Counted from the stretch's first letter, positions 8,792 through 17,549 are shown. The stretch is 64,000 nucleotides of DNA from Aphanothece sp. CMT-3BRIN-NPC111 (GCA_019359765.1 JAHHGU010000001.1:140743-204742); one strand, 5' to 3'. The notes: generated by a model not told the origin, from the letters alone. Numbers and translations: made by a program.

Positions 8792-9574
8792 CTATAACTT
8801 GTAACTCAATACTTTAATTGTCGATCCATTCTGCGGCAAATCAGCTGGCTTGACCGTAATCTTGTCACTTTTGACGCGGCCCACCGGCGTTCCATCCATT
8901 AAAGTCAAGAATTGCTCCACGGGCACAATATCACAACTACCTGCATCAGCAGCTTGGGTGCGGTAGTGTGTGGGAATTACCATTTTAGGATTCAGGGCTT
9001 GTAGTGCCTGCTTTGCTTGTTCAGGGTTGTAAGCTTTAACACCTCCTCCGACCGGGATTAACGCCAAATCCGGACGCCCCATCAGGATTTTCTGTTCAGT
9101 CTCAATGGCTGCTGCGGCTCCTCCTAAGTGCAGAATATTAATTCCCCCTTGGTTCCAGCGCCATGCCACATTCGTCCCAAACCTTTGTCCACCCACGTTA
9201 TCGTGATTGGTGCTAATGCCTTGGATTTTTATATCATCAAGCTCGTAAGCTCCAGGTTCGTATAGTACCTTAGGATTACCAGGCAGCTCATCCACATATC
9301 CTTCATCAAGTAAGAAACTGCTGATTAGCACTACATCTGCCGCTACTTTGGGAGCGCGGTACTTAGCTGTGCAGCCCAACTTCCGAAAGGGATTCACCAG
9401 AATCCGCTTACCATTGCCAGTAAAGAGAAAGCAGGTATGCCCCAGCCATTGGACTGAAAGAGAACCAGCACTCTGCGCCCTATAAGTTTGGAATCCAGAA
9501 GCGAAGCCTGTTCCTATAGCTGTGAGCAAACCGGCGCTAGCGTAGCGCATTAACTCTCGTCGTTTCATGATCAT
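8792..9574 (-). CDS. MBL-fold protein with twin-arginine-like leader and degenerate metal site
   Basis: This 260-residue protein begins MIMKRRELMRYASAGLL, a Tat-like signal (RR followed by a hydrophobic stretch), so it is probably exported. The rest follows the beta-lactamase fold of the UPF0173-type group: QWLGHTCFLF, later STNHDNVG, and IPTHYR near residue 205. The first metal-binding HxHxDH motif, expected after VVLISS, is replaced by SFLLDEGYVDE, so several zinc ligands are absent. It may be catalytically inactive or use a different site. The start could also be the ATG two codons in. Confidence 0.75.
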   Translation of the reverse strand: MIMKRRELMRYASAGLLTAIGTGFASGFQTYRAQSAGSLSVQWLGHTCFLFTGNGKRILVNPFRKLGCTAKYRAPKVAADVVLISSFLLDEGYVDELPGNPKVLYEPGAYELDDIKIQGISTNHDNVGGQRFGTNVAWRWNQGGINILHLGGAAAAIETEQKILMGRPDLALIPVGGGVKAYNPEQAKQALQALNPKMVIPTHYRTQAADAGSCDIVPVEQFLTLMDGTPVGRVKSDKITVKPADLPQNGSTIKVLSYKL

Positions 9575-9594
9575 TTAGCCCTTTGTCAGTTGTT

Positions 9595-9662
9595 AGTTAT
9601 CAGTTGTTAGTTGTCAGTTGCAGTTGTTCTTAACCACTGACCACTGACCGCTGAGAACTGAC
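9595..9662. repeat. GTTAGTTGTCAGTT / CTGACCACTGACC short repeats
   Basis: Imperfect tandem copies of AGTTGTTAGTTATC and then CCACTGACC fill the gap before the glutamine amidotransferase gene. They extend into its 3' end, so the last dozen residues of that protein (SSQRSVVSG) are encoded by repeat DNA. Confidence 0.65.
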
Positions 9663-10244
9663 CATTTCCAGGAAGTTTCGCAACATCTGTTTCCCTGAAG
9701 AAGTCAGAATACTCTCTGGGTGGAATTGGACGCCCTCAATGTGCGGATAGTTCCGGTGTCGGACGCCCATTATAGTTCCATCGTCAACCCAAGCGGTAAT
9801 TTCTAGAACCTCTGGACAAGTCTCCCGGTCAATTACCAGACTATGATAGCGGGTGGCGGTAAAGGGATTTTCCAAGTTACGAAAGACGCCGACGCCAGTG
9901 TGATGCACCTCAGAGGTCTTGCCATGCATCAAAGTTGGTGCAGAGACAATCTGACCGCCGAACACCTGACCAATACCTTGATGCCCGAGGCAGACGCCCA
10001 GAATCGGCAACGCTGGTCCCAGCTCTTGAATTAACTCTTGGGAAACACCCGCAGCTTCGGGACGCCCTGGTCCAGGAGAAATCACTATTCCAGCAGGTTG
10101 GAGCTTACGGATTTGCTCGCATGAGATTTGGTCATTGCGGTAAACCTGAATATCAGCTGCCACCGACCACTCGGTGCCTAGTTCTCCCAAATACTGCACC
10201 AGGTTGTAAGTAAAACTGTCGTAGTTATCGATAACAATAATCAA
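9630..10244 (-). CDS. pabA/trpG: anthranilate/aminodeoxychorismate synthase glutamine amidotransferase
   Basis: A class I glutamine amidotransferase that makes ammonia from glutamine for p-aminobenzoate or anthranilate synthesis. It shows IDNYDSFTYNL at the N-terminus, the nucleophile in GVCLGHQ, and the His-Glu pair in QFHPESI. The TTG at 10244 gives the family's normal beginning and falls just after the dgkA stop. A longer frame with an ATG at 10307 would add an Ala-rich leader overlapping dgkA by about 50 bases and is less likely. The C-terminus has picked up a short tail encoded by intergenic repeats. Confidence 0.88.
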   Translation of the reverse strand: MIIVIDNYDSFTYNLVQYLGELGTEWSVAADIQVYRNDQISCEQIRKLQPAGIVISPGPGRPEAAGVSQELIQELGPALPILGVCLGHQGIGQVFGGQIVSAPTLMHGKTSEVHHTGVGVFRNLENPFTATRYHSLVIDRETCPEVLEITAWVDDGTIMGVRHRNYPHIEGVQFHPESILTSSGKQMLRNFLEMVSSQRSVVSG

Positions 10245-10255
10245 TGATTTTAACC

Positions 10256-10768
10256 CTAAACTAGAGCCGATTGGATCAGAATTAGCAGCGGCGGCAGCAG
10301 AAGCCAACCAGCTACAAAAACGGCTGCTAAAGCTGAAATTAAAACAGCACCAGCTGCACAGTCTTTAGCAATTTTTGCCAGTTCATGGTAAGACTGCTTA
10401 ACCGTTAAGTCAACAACCGACTCAATCGCTGTATTTAATAATTCCATTGCCAGCACTAGTCCGCTCATTATCCCGATCGCGGCCATTTCTATCGGTTTGA
10501 GATGCAAAAAGATGCCCAAGCCAATAGCCATAAATCCGAGCGCAGTGTGGATGCGAAAGTTGCGTTGAGTGACAAAGGCATAGCAAAGCCCAGCCCAGGC
10601 ATATTTGAAACTAAGGAGTAAGTTGGTGGCAGTCTTCCATGCTAACTCCCGGTGGGACTGAACCGCTGGCTCTGATAGCTCCAATGTCAACATTGAGAGA
10701 TCTTGAGATATGTCAAGGGTTTTTTCAGGAATGATGGAAATTGAGGATGCATCCAGCTTCATAACCAT
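10256..10768 (-). CDS. dgkA: diacylglycerol kinase family membrane protein
   Basis: A 170-residue membrane protein of the prokaryotic DgkA/undecaprenol kinase family, which phosphorylates diacylglycerol or undecaprenol with ATP. After a variable N-terminus of about 45 residues come three TM helices and the hallmark MELLNTAIESVVDL near residue 112. A further membrane helix ends the protein. It sits between ybeY upstream and the amidotransferase downstream on the same strand, a common cyanobacterial order, and is likely cotranscribed with them. Confidence 0.9.
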   Translation of the reverse strand: MVMKLDASSISIIPEKTLDISQDLSMLTLELSEPAVQSHRELAWKTATNLLLSFKYAWAGLCYAFVTQRNFRIHTALGFMAIGLGIFLHLKPIEMAAIGIMSGLVLAMELLNTAIESVVDLTVKQSYHELAKIAKDCAAGAVLISALAAVFVAGWLLLPPLLILIQSALV

Positions 10769-10847
10769 AAAAGGAAACCTCCAATCCGGGAGACGAGCAT
10801 TTAAATGAACTTAATAGTACAACCTACCGCTGAAACTTCTATGCTGG

Positions 10848-11369
10848 TTAGATATTAAGACCAAACATCATCAGCAAAGTTTCCTGCTGATTTAGCATTT
10901 GTGTCAAGCTGGCTTCATCAGGATGATCCCAGCCGAGAAGATGTAGCAAACCGTGGGCAGCTAACCAGGCTAGTTCTGTTTGTAATGAATGCCCTTGTTG
11001 TTGTGCCTGTCGGTAGGCGGTATCGACGGAAATTACAATGTCGCCTAAGTACAGAGGCAAGGATGCCAGAAATTCTATCGGCGGTTGAGGACAGTCTACT
11101 TCCAGAGCAGCAAAAGCTAAAACATCTGTAGGCTGATTTTGGTGACGATACTGGGCGTTGAGGGCTTGAATTTCAGCATCGTTGGTGAGGCGGAGGCTGA
11201 GTTCATAGGCGTCAGCTGGTGGGAGATCTGGAGACAGGGTTTCTAGCCACTGTTCAAACCAGATCTCCCAAGTTTCAGCCGGAATTAGACCGTTTAATTC
11301 TTCAGCATCTGCCGTTGCTGACTGAAAGGCGGTGTAGAAACAATCCTGCACGCTAACTTCGACTTGCAC
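10848..11369 (-). CDS. ybeY: rRNA maturation endoribonuclease YbeY
   Basis: This 173-residue protein carries the zinc-binding signature [11 protein letters not shown] near residues 139-149, diagnostic of YbeY, the RNase for 16S rRNA 3' maturation and ribosome quality control. The [13 protein letters not shown] segment and the strand [10 protein letters not shown] also fit. The start is GTG at 11369. It lies in the same-strand group DUF3285-ybeY-dgkA-amidotransferase, with short gaps suggesting an operon. Confidence 0.95.
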   Translation of the reverse strand: MQVEVSVQDCFYTAFQSATADAEELNGLIPAETWEIWFEQWLETLSPDLPPADAYELSLRLTNDAEIQALNAQYRHQNQPTDVLAFAALEVDCPQPPIEFLASLPLYLGDIVISVDTAYRQAQQQGHSLQTELAWLAAHGLLHLLGWDHPDEASLTQMLNQQETLLMMFGLNI

Positions 11370-11403
11370 GCTCTGTCGTCTCCCTGGTGGTGTGGCTGTG
11401 CGG

Positions 11404-11619
11404 TTAACGAGTTAGATACGAAAGACCGATGAGGACTGACAAAAGACCGATGGTAGTGAGCGCAAAGTGCTTTAGGGAAGTCCCCCGCTTACGCACCATG
11501 TTCCGCATTGCCAATTTGACGTAAGTCGGTTGTGGCTCGTTTAATGCCGAGGCTGGTGGCGTCATGGTTTCAGAAGATGTAGGCTCTGACGCTTGCGGCG
11601 GTGAAGATGGATTGCTCAT
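11404..11619 (-). CDS. DUF3285 family small membrane protein
   Basis: A 71-residue protein with a Ser/Pro/Thr-rich N-terminus and the conserved patch [14 protein letters not shown], then one C-terminal TM helix ([19 protein letters not shown]). This is the pattern of the cyanobacterial DUF3285 family, commonly found next to ybeY. Its function is unknown. It ends 34 bases before the ybeY start on the same strand and is probably cotranscribed. Confidence 0.85.
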   Translation of the reverse strand: MSNPSSPPQASEPTSSETMTPPASALNEPQPTYVKLAMRNMVRKRGTSLKHFALTTIGLLSVLIGLSYLTR

Positions 11620-12018
11620 AAGGATAAATGGCTAGGAGCCATAGTTATAAAAAACTATTTATCCAATGTAACAGTTTGTATCAGGATTAAACCCCCAAAA
11701 TGGCACTAAGTCAGGTAAGCGTATCGCTTATATCCCTTCTGGGTGCTTTCTGATTGTTTCGACCGCAGGGTATGTAGATAGGGGTTGGGTTGCCAAAAAG
11801 CAACCCTTCAGTAGAGACGCCCTGGCAGGGCGTCTCTACTATCCGTGCATGGGGGCTCGTGTCTATTGTCACTCTTCCATTATGGTCACTGCTTTAAATG
11901 CGCGATCGCAACTTAAACACAAATCCGTCTATATAGCCCAAAAAATGTAGGGACGCTATTGCCTTGCGCCCCTACATGAACTCACTTAACTAAGAAAAGA
12001 TATCAGGCCTCCAGGGTT
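11620..12018. repeat. intergenic region with hairpin repeats and a dispersed repeat
   Basis: No gene is seen. At 11810-11840 lies a perfect 14-bp inverted repeat (AGTAGAGACGCCCT, loop GGC). At 11947-11975 lies a related imperfect palindrome (GTAGGGACGC...GCGCCCCTAC). Between them, 11845-11895 is a copy of the dispersed repeat with core GTCTATTGTCACTCTTCC. A smaller hairpin (GGGTTG/CAACCC) is near 11786. These could act as transcription terminators, but they recur elsewhere as repeats. Confidence 0.65.
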
Positions 12019-13129
12019 TCACCCCAGCTGATTTTCCTGGCGTAGGTAGGCTTCAATGAAGTGGTCGAGTTCGCCGTTCATGACGTCTGTAACAGCTGTA
12101 GTTTCTACGCCAGTACGTAAGTCTTTCACCATCTGATACGGATGGAAGACGTAGTTGCGGATTTGGTTGCCCCAAGCTGCTTCTACCATGTCGCCTCGGA
12201 TTTCGGCAATTTCTTGGGCACGTTGCTCTTGGGCGACGATGAGAAGCTTAGCTTTAAGGATGACTAGGGCTTTTTCTTTGTTTTGCAGCTGACTTCGCTC
12301 AGCCGTACAGCGCACGGCTATGCCAGTAGGAATGTGAACAATCCTCACTGCGGTTTCCACTTTGTTGACGTTCTGCCCGCCCTTACCGCCAGCACGGGAT
12401 GTGGTGATTTCTAAATCTTTATCTGGAATGTCAAGGTGCACAGAGTTATCTATCATTGGCATAACTTCCACGCCAGCAAAGCTAGTTTGCCGCTTGCCGT
12501 TGGCATTGAAGGGGGAAATTCGCACTAGCCGGTGCGTTCCTTTCTCGGCTTTAAGGTATCCGTAGGCATAACGCCCATCAACTTCTAAGGTGACAGACTT
12601 AATCCCAGCTTCGTCCCCTTCGGAAAGTTCGGCAATTTGTACCTTGTATCCTTGCTTTTCTCCCCAACGGGTGTACATCCGTAGCAACATCTCTGTCCAG
12701 TCTTGGGCATCGGTGCCACCAGCACCAGCATTAATTGTCAGTACCGCGCCTTTGGCGTCATAGGGACCGGACAACAGTTGTTGCAATTCCCAGCGGTCGA
12801 GTTCTTGATTTAACTGGGTAAGGTTAGTTTCGGCTTCAGAGAGCAGCGCCTCATCTGCCTCTAATTCCAGCAGTTCCAGAACGGCTTTGGCGTCTTCAAG
12901 GCTGTTTTTCCACTGCTGATACTGCTGGAGGTGGGATTTAAGGTCGTTAAGCTCTTGAAGCGTCTGTTGGGCAGATGTTTGGTTGTCCCAAAATTCCGGT
13001 TGAGCCGCCAGCTGCTCTAAGTCTTGAATTTTAGCCGTCAGAGCGGGAACGTCAAAGGTAGTCCTGGGTTTTACCCAGGCGATCGCACAACGTTTCGACT
13101 TCGCGTTTAATGTCTAGTAGTTCTATCAT
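12019..13129 (-). CDS. prfB: peptide chain release factor 2, programmed +1 frameshift
   Basis: RF2 terminates translation at UGA and UAA. The stop-reading tripeptide SPF (RISPFN) and the GGQ catalytic loop ([10 protein letters not shown]) are both present. The gene is in two frames. A 25-codon start (ATG at 13129, protein [15 protein letters not shown]...) ends at CTT TGA C, and the main frame resumes with GAC at 13053. Combined length is about 369 residues, normal for RF2. The in-frame UGA as codon 26 matches the autoregulated E. coli prfB arrangement: low RF2 favours the shift. Reading only from the internal ATG at 12786 would wrongly give a truncated protein. Confidence 0.95.
13051..13065 (-). 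promoter_or_regulatory. prfB +1 frameshift site
   Basis: Read on the minus strand, the site is AGGA-CTAC-CTT-TGA-C: a Shine-Dalgarno-like AGGA a few bases before the slippery CTT and the UGA stop, followed by C. The CTTTGAC heptamer is identical to the classical bacterial RF2 site. The AGGA spacing is slightly longer and weaker than in E. coli. Confidence 0.9.
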
Positions 13130-13207
13130 TTGCAGCCGCTCTTGAATTTATTTATGGGCAGGGTTGCATTGTCGATTTTAACGATAGTTGGTCACCCCCG
13201 ATATAAA

Positions 13208-13235
13208 TAGGGGCACAGCAGTGCCGCGCCCCTAC
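13208..13235. repeat. TAGGGGC...GCCCCTA palindromic repeat
   Basis: An imperfect inverted repeat (TAGGGGCAC / GCCGCGCCCCTA) sits just downstream of the Bax-inhibitor-like gene. It is of the same type as the palindromes at 11947 and 21460. It may double as a terminator for the minus-strand gene. Confidence 0.55.
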
Positions 13236-13239
13236 TTGT

Positions 13240-13968
13240 TTAGTCGCGGCTATTAAGGGCAAGCAGCAACCGCAGAATGAAGATAAACAGGTTGATATAC
13301 GTCAGGTACATCGACAAGGCGGCAGGCAGGTACTGATCGTTGCGGTAGGTGCGTGGCAGGATGTAGAAATCTACCACAGCGGCAGCGGCAAATAGAAACA
13401 CTCCTAGACCTGAGATGGCAATTTCTAGCCAGGTGGGGGTGTAGATGCCAAATACGGAACAGAGCAGTTGACCAACTAAAACGACGATCAAGGCAATCAC
13501 GCCTAACGATACCGTTTTAGTTAAGGCCATGCCGTCTTGCTCCGAAAGATTGGAGCCAATCTGCCGCGCGCCAATGAAGGTAATGCCACAGCCCAAGGCG
13601 GCGAACGCAATTCCTTGAAAGCCAACGCCCTCTGTTCCTAGAGCGACGTACACCAACCCGCTGAGGGTATAGCCGGACAGGAGGCTGTAAGTAGCTAGGA
13701 GGGGCAGGGCAACGCTGTTGTTTCCTTTCTCGGCGACGCCACGGGCGACGAAGAAAAGAGCAAACTCTGCAATCAGGGCAACCCAGAAGGTGGGCATGAA
13801 TATTTCTGGACGGGCACCGATAACCCCAAGCCCCCCATAGGTACCCAGTGCCGTTAATACAAGACCGCCACCTACATAGGGTAGAGCATTAGCTATGACG
13901 TTAGGGCCAATTAGCGCGTGGCTTTTCGCCTCACGCATCGCTTCACGGAAGTTGCTGGTGTTGCTCAT
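13240..13968 (-). CDS. Bax inhibitor-1/YccA family membrane protein
   Basis: A 242-residue integral membrane protein with about seven hydrophobic helices and the family-like ends: an N-terminal short soluble stretch, and a C-terminal YLTYINLFIFILRLLL helix typical of BI-1/YccA/YbhL proteins. In bacteria these are linked to membrane stress, ion leak and protease modulation, though the exact role is unsettled. It is followed by a palindromic repeat and stands alone. Confidence 0.85.
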   Translation of the reverse strand: MSNTSNFREAMREAKSHALIGPNVIANALPYVGGGLVLTALGTYGGLGVIGARPEIFMPTFWVALIAEFALFFVARGVAEKGNNSVALPLLATYSLLSGYTLSGLVYVALGTEGVGFQGIAFAALGCGITFIGARQIGSNLSEQDGMALTKTVSLGVIALIVVLVGQLLCSVFGIYTPTWLEIAISGLGVFLFAAAAVVDFYILPRTYRNDQYLPAALSMYLTYINLFIFILRLLLALNSRD

Positions 13969-14422
13969 TTGACTTGCTTTGAAGTATTAAAGGAAGTTTA
14001 CAAAAAAACTTGCTTAGAACTTAGGCTGCGGTAGAAATACTTCCCATGTCTCCATAGGGGTTAAGAGGTTTGGGTAATAGGTAGTTCTTCCTTACCTGTA
14101 CCCTCTCTCCCAAGCCTTGTCTACTGTGCAAATCCCTAAGTCCTGTTGCTAATTATTTCTATTGTGACTGAGACTTTGAGCAATCCGCCATAGGCAAGAC
14201 TGGCCAACTCTCTAAGTTTCTCTAAGCCAAGCCTGGGGATAAAAAGGGGAATTTGCGTGTTTATGCGTAGATTGAAAGCTTTGACCAATGGTTAATTCAG
14301 TGAAACGACGATGGTGCATTTCTCTAGGAATAAAGACAATAAATTTAGGCTTAAAGAAAAGAAAAACGATTTAGCTTTTCCCAATTTCTTAAACGGAATC
14401 AGTTTAGACCCGCAGAGGCAGT
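13969..14422. other. 454-bp intergenic region between divergent genes
   Basis: This region separates the BI-1 gene (minus) from sigF (plus), so it must hold both promoters. I see no gene, tRNA, strong hairpin or known small-RNA motif. The AT-rich part 14230-14400 is the likely sigF leader. A short open frame on the plus strand there lacks coding character. Confidence 0.4.
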
Positions 14423-14425
14423 TTG

Positions 14426-15214
14426 ATGATGGCGACTCAATCCCCTTGCCGCTCCCACTCAATGGAACTTTTGATTGCTTACTACCAAAATCCTTCAGTT
14501 CAACTTCGCAATCAACTGGTATTGTTAAATGCTGGGTTGGTTCGCCAGATTGCTCATCGAGTTAGCTATCAGTGTGCGGAACCCTACGAAGATTTGGAAC
14601 AAATCGGCTATTTTGGTCTAATTCGGGCGATTGAACGGTTTAACCCCCAGCAAGGCTGTGCCTTTAGTTCTTTTGCTGTCCCTTATATTCGCGGTGAGAT
14701 ACTTCATTTTTTGCGCGATAAGGGCAGTACAGTGAAGATCCCCCGCCGATGGCAAGAACTGCAAAAGGAAGGGCAAAAAGTTGGTGAGGAACTCACCGCT
14801 ACCTTGGGAAGAGCGCCCAAAGATGCGGAAATGGCCCAAGCGCTGCGAGTATCTGTTCAAGAGTGGCGCGAAAGCAAGGCTGCGGCTCAGAATCGTCTGC
14901 CCTTGAGCTTGGATGCTACGGTTGGTCAGATGGTTGATTACCCAATTACTTTGGGGGATACACTGCCCGATCCTCACTATCAAGGTTTGCAGCATTTGGA
15001 AGAAGAGCGGCAAGATTTGGAAGAAGCTTTGAGCCAGCTTGAAGAGAAGACGCAGGCAGCGATTGAGTTGGTGTTTATCAACGAGTTACCCCGCAAGGAA
15101 GTTGCTAAACGGATTGGCATGAGTCCGATGACAGTAACGCGACGTCTTCAAAGGGGAGTTGACCAGCTGGTGTCGTTGTTGCAGCCTCAGGGGACAGAGC
15201 GTCTGGCTAGCTGA
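14426..15214 (+). CDS. sigF: RNA polymerase sigma factor, SigF type (group 3)
   Basis: About 262 residues with sigma regions 2, 3 and 4. EPYEDLEQIGYFGLIRAIER matches region 2, the core-binding part. FSSFAVPYIRGEILHFLRDK matches region 2.3-2.4. A region 3 helix set follows, and the C-terminal RKEVAKRIGMSPMTVTRRLQ is the region 4 DNA-binding HTH. This is the cyanobacterial SigF pattern; SigF is linked to pilus gene expression and stress. AGAGG lies about 7 bases before the ATG at 14426. A TTG one codon upstream is also in frame. Confidence 0.9.
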   Translation: MMATQSPCRSHSMELLIAYYQNPSVQLRNQLVLLNAGLVRQIAHRVSYQCAEPYEDLEQIGYFGLIRAIERFNPQQGCAFSSFAVPYIRGEILHFLRDKGSTVKIPRRWQELQKEGQKVGEELTATLGRAPKDAEMAQALRVSVQEWRESKAAAQNRLPLSLDATVGQMVDYPITLGDTLPDPHYQGLQHLEEERQDLEEALSQLEEKTQAAIELVFINELPRKEVAKRIGMSPMTVTRRLQRGVDQLVSLLQPQGTERLAS

Positions 15215-15423
15215 AGTTAAGATAGGGGCTTCGTGATCGCACTCTTTGACACCCCCCGCTCTCGCATAGGCGGGGATTGTTAGTTCATCCAGTCAACTTG
15301 CCCTCTGATGTCACCACCGCCGAGTATAGTTTGGTCTATTCCCAAGCTTTTATAAGGTGCATACCTGAAAACCCCTTAAGATCGTCCCCCGCTGCCTTTG
15401 CAAGAGGAATTTTACGTTAGTTG

Positions 15424-15642
15424 TTATTTCCTACAAACTACTGTATACAGTTCCGCCGGGACGTCTCTACTAACGGTCATCTCCCGTCTAATAGTTTCTT
15501 CTTCTAGTTGGCGAAACTCGTAATCAGTTAGCCTAATATCTAATTTTATAGTTTTCAATACTCTGTGCGGGCAGGCGTCTGTATATTGAAGATAATACAG
15601 ACATATAACAGCCTGAAGTCGGGATCTAAAACGCATCCACAC
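15424..15642 (-). CDS. possible ribbon-helix-helix-like remnant (72 aa)
   Basis: A short frame whose C-terminal part, KLDIRLTDYEFRQLEEETIR, has the strand-then-helix look of CopG/RHH antitoxin-like proteins. The N-terminal 30 residues look non-coding, so the real start may be a GTG near the VLKTIK stretch. No toxin partner is adjacent. It may be a small regulator or a decayed antitoxin. Confidence 0.3.
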   Translation of the reverse strand: MWMRFRSRLQAVICLYYLQYTDACPHRVLKTIKLDIRLTDYEFRQLEEETIRREMTVSRDVPAELYTVVCRK

Positions 15643-15686
15643 TTACAATTAAGCCTCATTTTATCTAGAAAAATGCGTAAGTCCTG

Positions 15687-16478
15687 ATGTTTTTATTTCT
15701 CTCGAAGCTACTACCGCTATTTCTCTACCCATTGGGGCTGGCTTGCCTGCTAATGATTGTGGCTTTGGTGTTGATGTGGAGACGCCCTCGCTGGGCACCC
15801 CTGCCGGTAGCTTTGGCACTAATAGCTTTGCTGCTGGGAAGTAATGGCTGGGTGAGTCAAGATCTGGTGCGATCGCTAGAATGGCAAAATATCCCGCCAG
15901 CAGAATTGCCCCTATCGGATGCGATTGTAGTTTTGGGAGGTGCCACAAAATCTGCTTTCCCGCCGCGACCTGGGGTTGATTTGAGCGAAGAGGGCGATCG
16001 CGTCCTTTATGGTGCCCAATTATATCGCCAGGGCAAGGCTCCTTGGGTAATTGCCAGCGGTGGTCGCATTAACTGGCGCGGCAGTGGACCACCAGAGTCC
16101 CAAGATATGGCTGGGATTCTGGAAACAATGGGGGTTCCTAAATCCGCTATCCTCCAAGATCCCAGCTCCTTCAATACCTACGAAAACGCTATTAATGTCC
16201 GGGAAATCCTCAAGGCTAATAACCTGCGCCAAGTGTTATTGGTAACATCTGCTATGCATATGCCGCGATCGCTCCGAATTTTCCGGCGTCAGGGAATTAA
16301 TGCGATCGCCGCACCTACAGACTTTTTAGTTACACAACAGGACCTTCAGGAACTCAACAGCAGCACCCAAGCCATCTTGCTAAATCTTATGCCCGACACC
16401 GCTCGGTTGGACAAAACGACGCGAGCCTTAAAAGAATACATTGGAACAGTAATCTATCGCCTCCGGGGTTGGCTATAA
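15687..16478 (+). CDS. YdcF/ElyC/SanA family protein (DUF218)
   Basis: A 263-residue protein with two N-terminal TM helices (about 5-60) and then a DUF218 domain: DAIVVLGGATKS, the EGDRVLYGAQLYRQGKAPWVIASGG region, STYEN-like FNTYENA, and VTSAMHMPRSLRIFRR. Relatives include E. coli ElyC and SanA, involved in envelope integrity and possibly in lipid-carrier metabolism. It is monocistronic as far as visible. The ATG at 15687 gives the membrane anchor at the right place. Confidence 0.87.
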   Translation: MFLFLSKLLPLFLYPLGLACLLMIVALVLMWRRPRWAPLPVALALIALLLGSNGWVSQDLVRSLEWQNIPPAELPLSDAIVVLGGATKSAFPPRPGVDLSEEGDRVLYGAQLYRQGKAPWVIASGGRINWRGSGPPESQDMAGILETMGVPKSAILQDPSSFNTYENAINVREILKANNLRQVLLVTSAMHMPRSLRIFRRQGINAIAAPTDFLVTQQDLQELNSSTQAILLNLMPDTARLDKTTRALKEYIGTVIYRLRGWL

Positions 16479-16675
16479 GCACAACGGAATAAAGATATGG
16501 CGTATCTCCTAGCTATCGTAGTCTTATAGCTTCCCATCAAAACTTATGACAAAAAACAAAAAGGGTCTCGCCCCCCCTATTTTTAGTTGGGGAAGAGAAA
16601 ACAATTAACTCAGTATTGCCATCCCCCGACTTTGGTGTCGTGGGTACAAACAAAAATCATCTCATCCAAAATCGA

Positions 16676-16903
16676 ATGACACCCAACGAATTCCAACAAA
16701 TTATCCCAGCCCCTCCACCGGCTGCTGAAATATTTGCCACGCATCAGCTAGCCTACGAATTTCGCCGGGAAGCAGAGCACCGACAAGAGTTGAAAAGTTA
16801 CTGCGAGTGGTATCGAACCACAGCTGAGTTACACCGGCAAGAGTTGCAGAAAATGCAGGGTGACATCAACATATTCGGTTGGTTCAATCGCGCCAGACGA
16901 TGA
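16676..16903 (+). CDS. small conserved hypothetical protein (75 aa)
   Basis: Starting at the ATG of MTPNEFQQIIPAPPP, this gives a 75-residue soluble protein with a Pro-rich N-terminus and a charged amphipathic helix (EFRREAEHRQELKSYCEWY). It ends in WFNRARR. It resembles small conserved proteins found in many cyanobacteria. A 20-codon upstream extension is possible but has no coding character. Function unknown. Confidence 0.6.
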   Translation: MTPNEFQQIIPAPPPAAEIFATHQLAYEFRREAEHRQELKSYCEWYRTTAELHRQELQKMQGDINIFGWFNRARR

Positions 16904-16912
16904 CCAAATAAT

Positions 16913-16985
16913 TAGTAGTTAGTAGTTAGTAGTTAGTAGTTAGTAGGAAATAACAAATAACAACTAACAACTATCAACTATCAAC
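16913..16985. repeat. TTAGTAG heptamer tandem array
   Basis: At least four head-to-tail copies of TTAGTAG, then inverted partner-like sequence with AACAACTA and TATCAACT repeats, lie between the small gene and ftrV. It is a simple short-tandem array, not CRISPR-like, since there are no spacers. Confidence 0.75.
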
Positions 16986-17053
16986 ACTATTTCAATCTCA
17001 AGGATTTATCTATGGGGTTTATTCAAAACTTTTGAGTTTTGAATAATTAGTAA

Positions 17054-17290
17054 TTATTTGGTTAACTCCTGCACGACTTCTACCTCTTCCGCACTCAGAT
17101 GGGCACGAAATTTTTTATCAAATTTAACTTGAAGCGGCAGGTTGGCGCTCACAGGTCTGCCGTGCCATTCGGTAACTATTGCAACCACTTCTCCTTCCTG
17201 ATTCTGGATATCAAAGGGCTGACCACGGTGTTCAGGATGGTGGTAAACAATCACAGATTTTTTAATGCGGACGCGATCGCCAACTTTCAT
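17054..17290 (-). CDS. ftrV: ferredoxin-thioredoxin reductase, variable chain
   Basis: This 78-residue SH3-like beta-barrel protein has the conserved start MKVGDRVRIKKSVIVYHHPE and the block VTEWHGRPVSANLP of the FTR alpha/variable subunit. It stabilises the catalytic Fe-S subunit (FtrC/FtrB) that passes electrons from photosystem-reduced ferredoxin to thioredoxin. The catalytic-chain gene is not in this window. Length is normal. Confidence 0.93.
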   Translation of the reverse strand: MKVGDRVRIKKSVIVYHHPEHRGQPFDIQNQEGEVVAIVTEWHGRPVSANLPLQVKFDKKFRAHLSAEEVEVVQELTK

Positions 17291-17310
17291 AAAATATTCC
17301 CGCCGAGAAA

Positions 17311-17549
17311 CCCCACCCGCTTGTCAGTGGGGAGGAAGGCGGGGCAGGGTATAACGCCTTCCAGTGGTACAATTGAAATTAATAGCGAAATGTTCCAACG
17401 CAGTGCGATGGGTTGTTGCACAAGGCTTCTCGGACAGTAGCTATCAACCCCTTGGGGATGTCCGTAACGCATCCTGAAATCTCGATAATCAAGCATGGGT
17501 AACTGTGTTTGTGCATTAGGGATAAAGCCACATCCGCTTGTCGGTGTGG
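17311..17549. mobile_element. IS200/IS605-like non-autonomous remnant
   Basis: Two similar hairpins bound about 240 bases between ftrV and the PP2C gene. The left is CCCCAC/GTGGGG around CCGCTTGTCA (17311-17332). The right is CCACA/TGTGG around TCCGCTTGTCGG (17528-17549). Subterminal hairpins with matching apical CTTGT are typical of IS200/IS605 ends. No intact tnpA or tnpB remains in the 384-bp gap, only short broken frames. It is related to the element at 47981, which also has an apical CTTGT. Confidence 0.5.

Noticed and set aside
11786..11808. GGGTTG/CAACCC hairpin as a terminator
   Set aside because: No T run follows and it is not near a gene's 3' end on the matching strand.
12019..12786. 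Short RF2 starting at the internal ATG
   Set aside because: The upstream sequence encodes the missing N-terminal domain in the same frame back to the frameshift site.
15661..15948. 95-codon minus-strand frame
   Set aside because: Overlaps the well-supported YdcF gene in antisense.
16913..16985. Array of short repeats resembling a CRISPR start
   Set aside because: Repeats are 7 bases, directly joined with no spacers, and no cas genes lie near.
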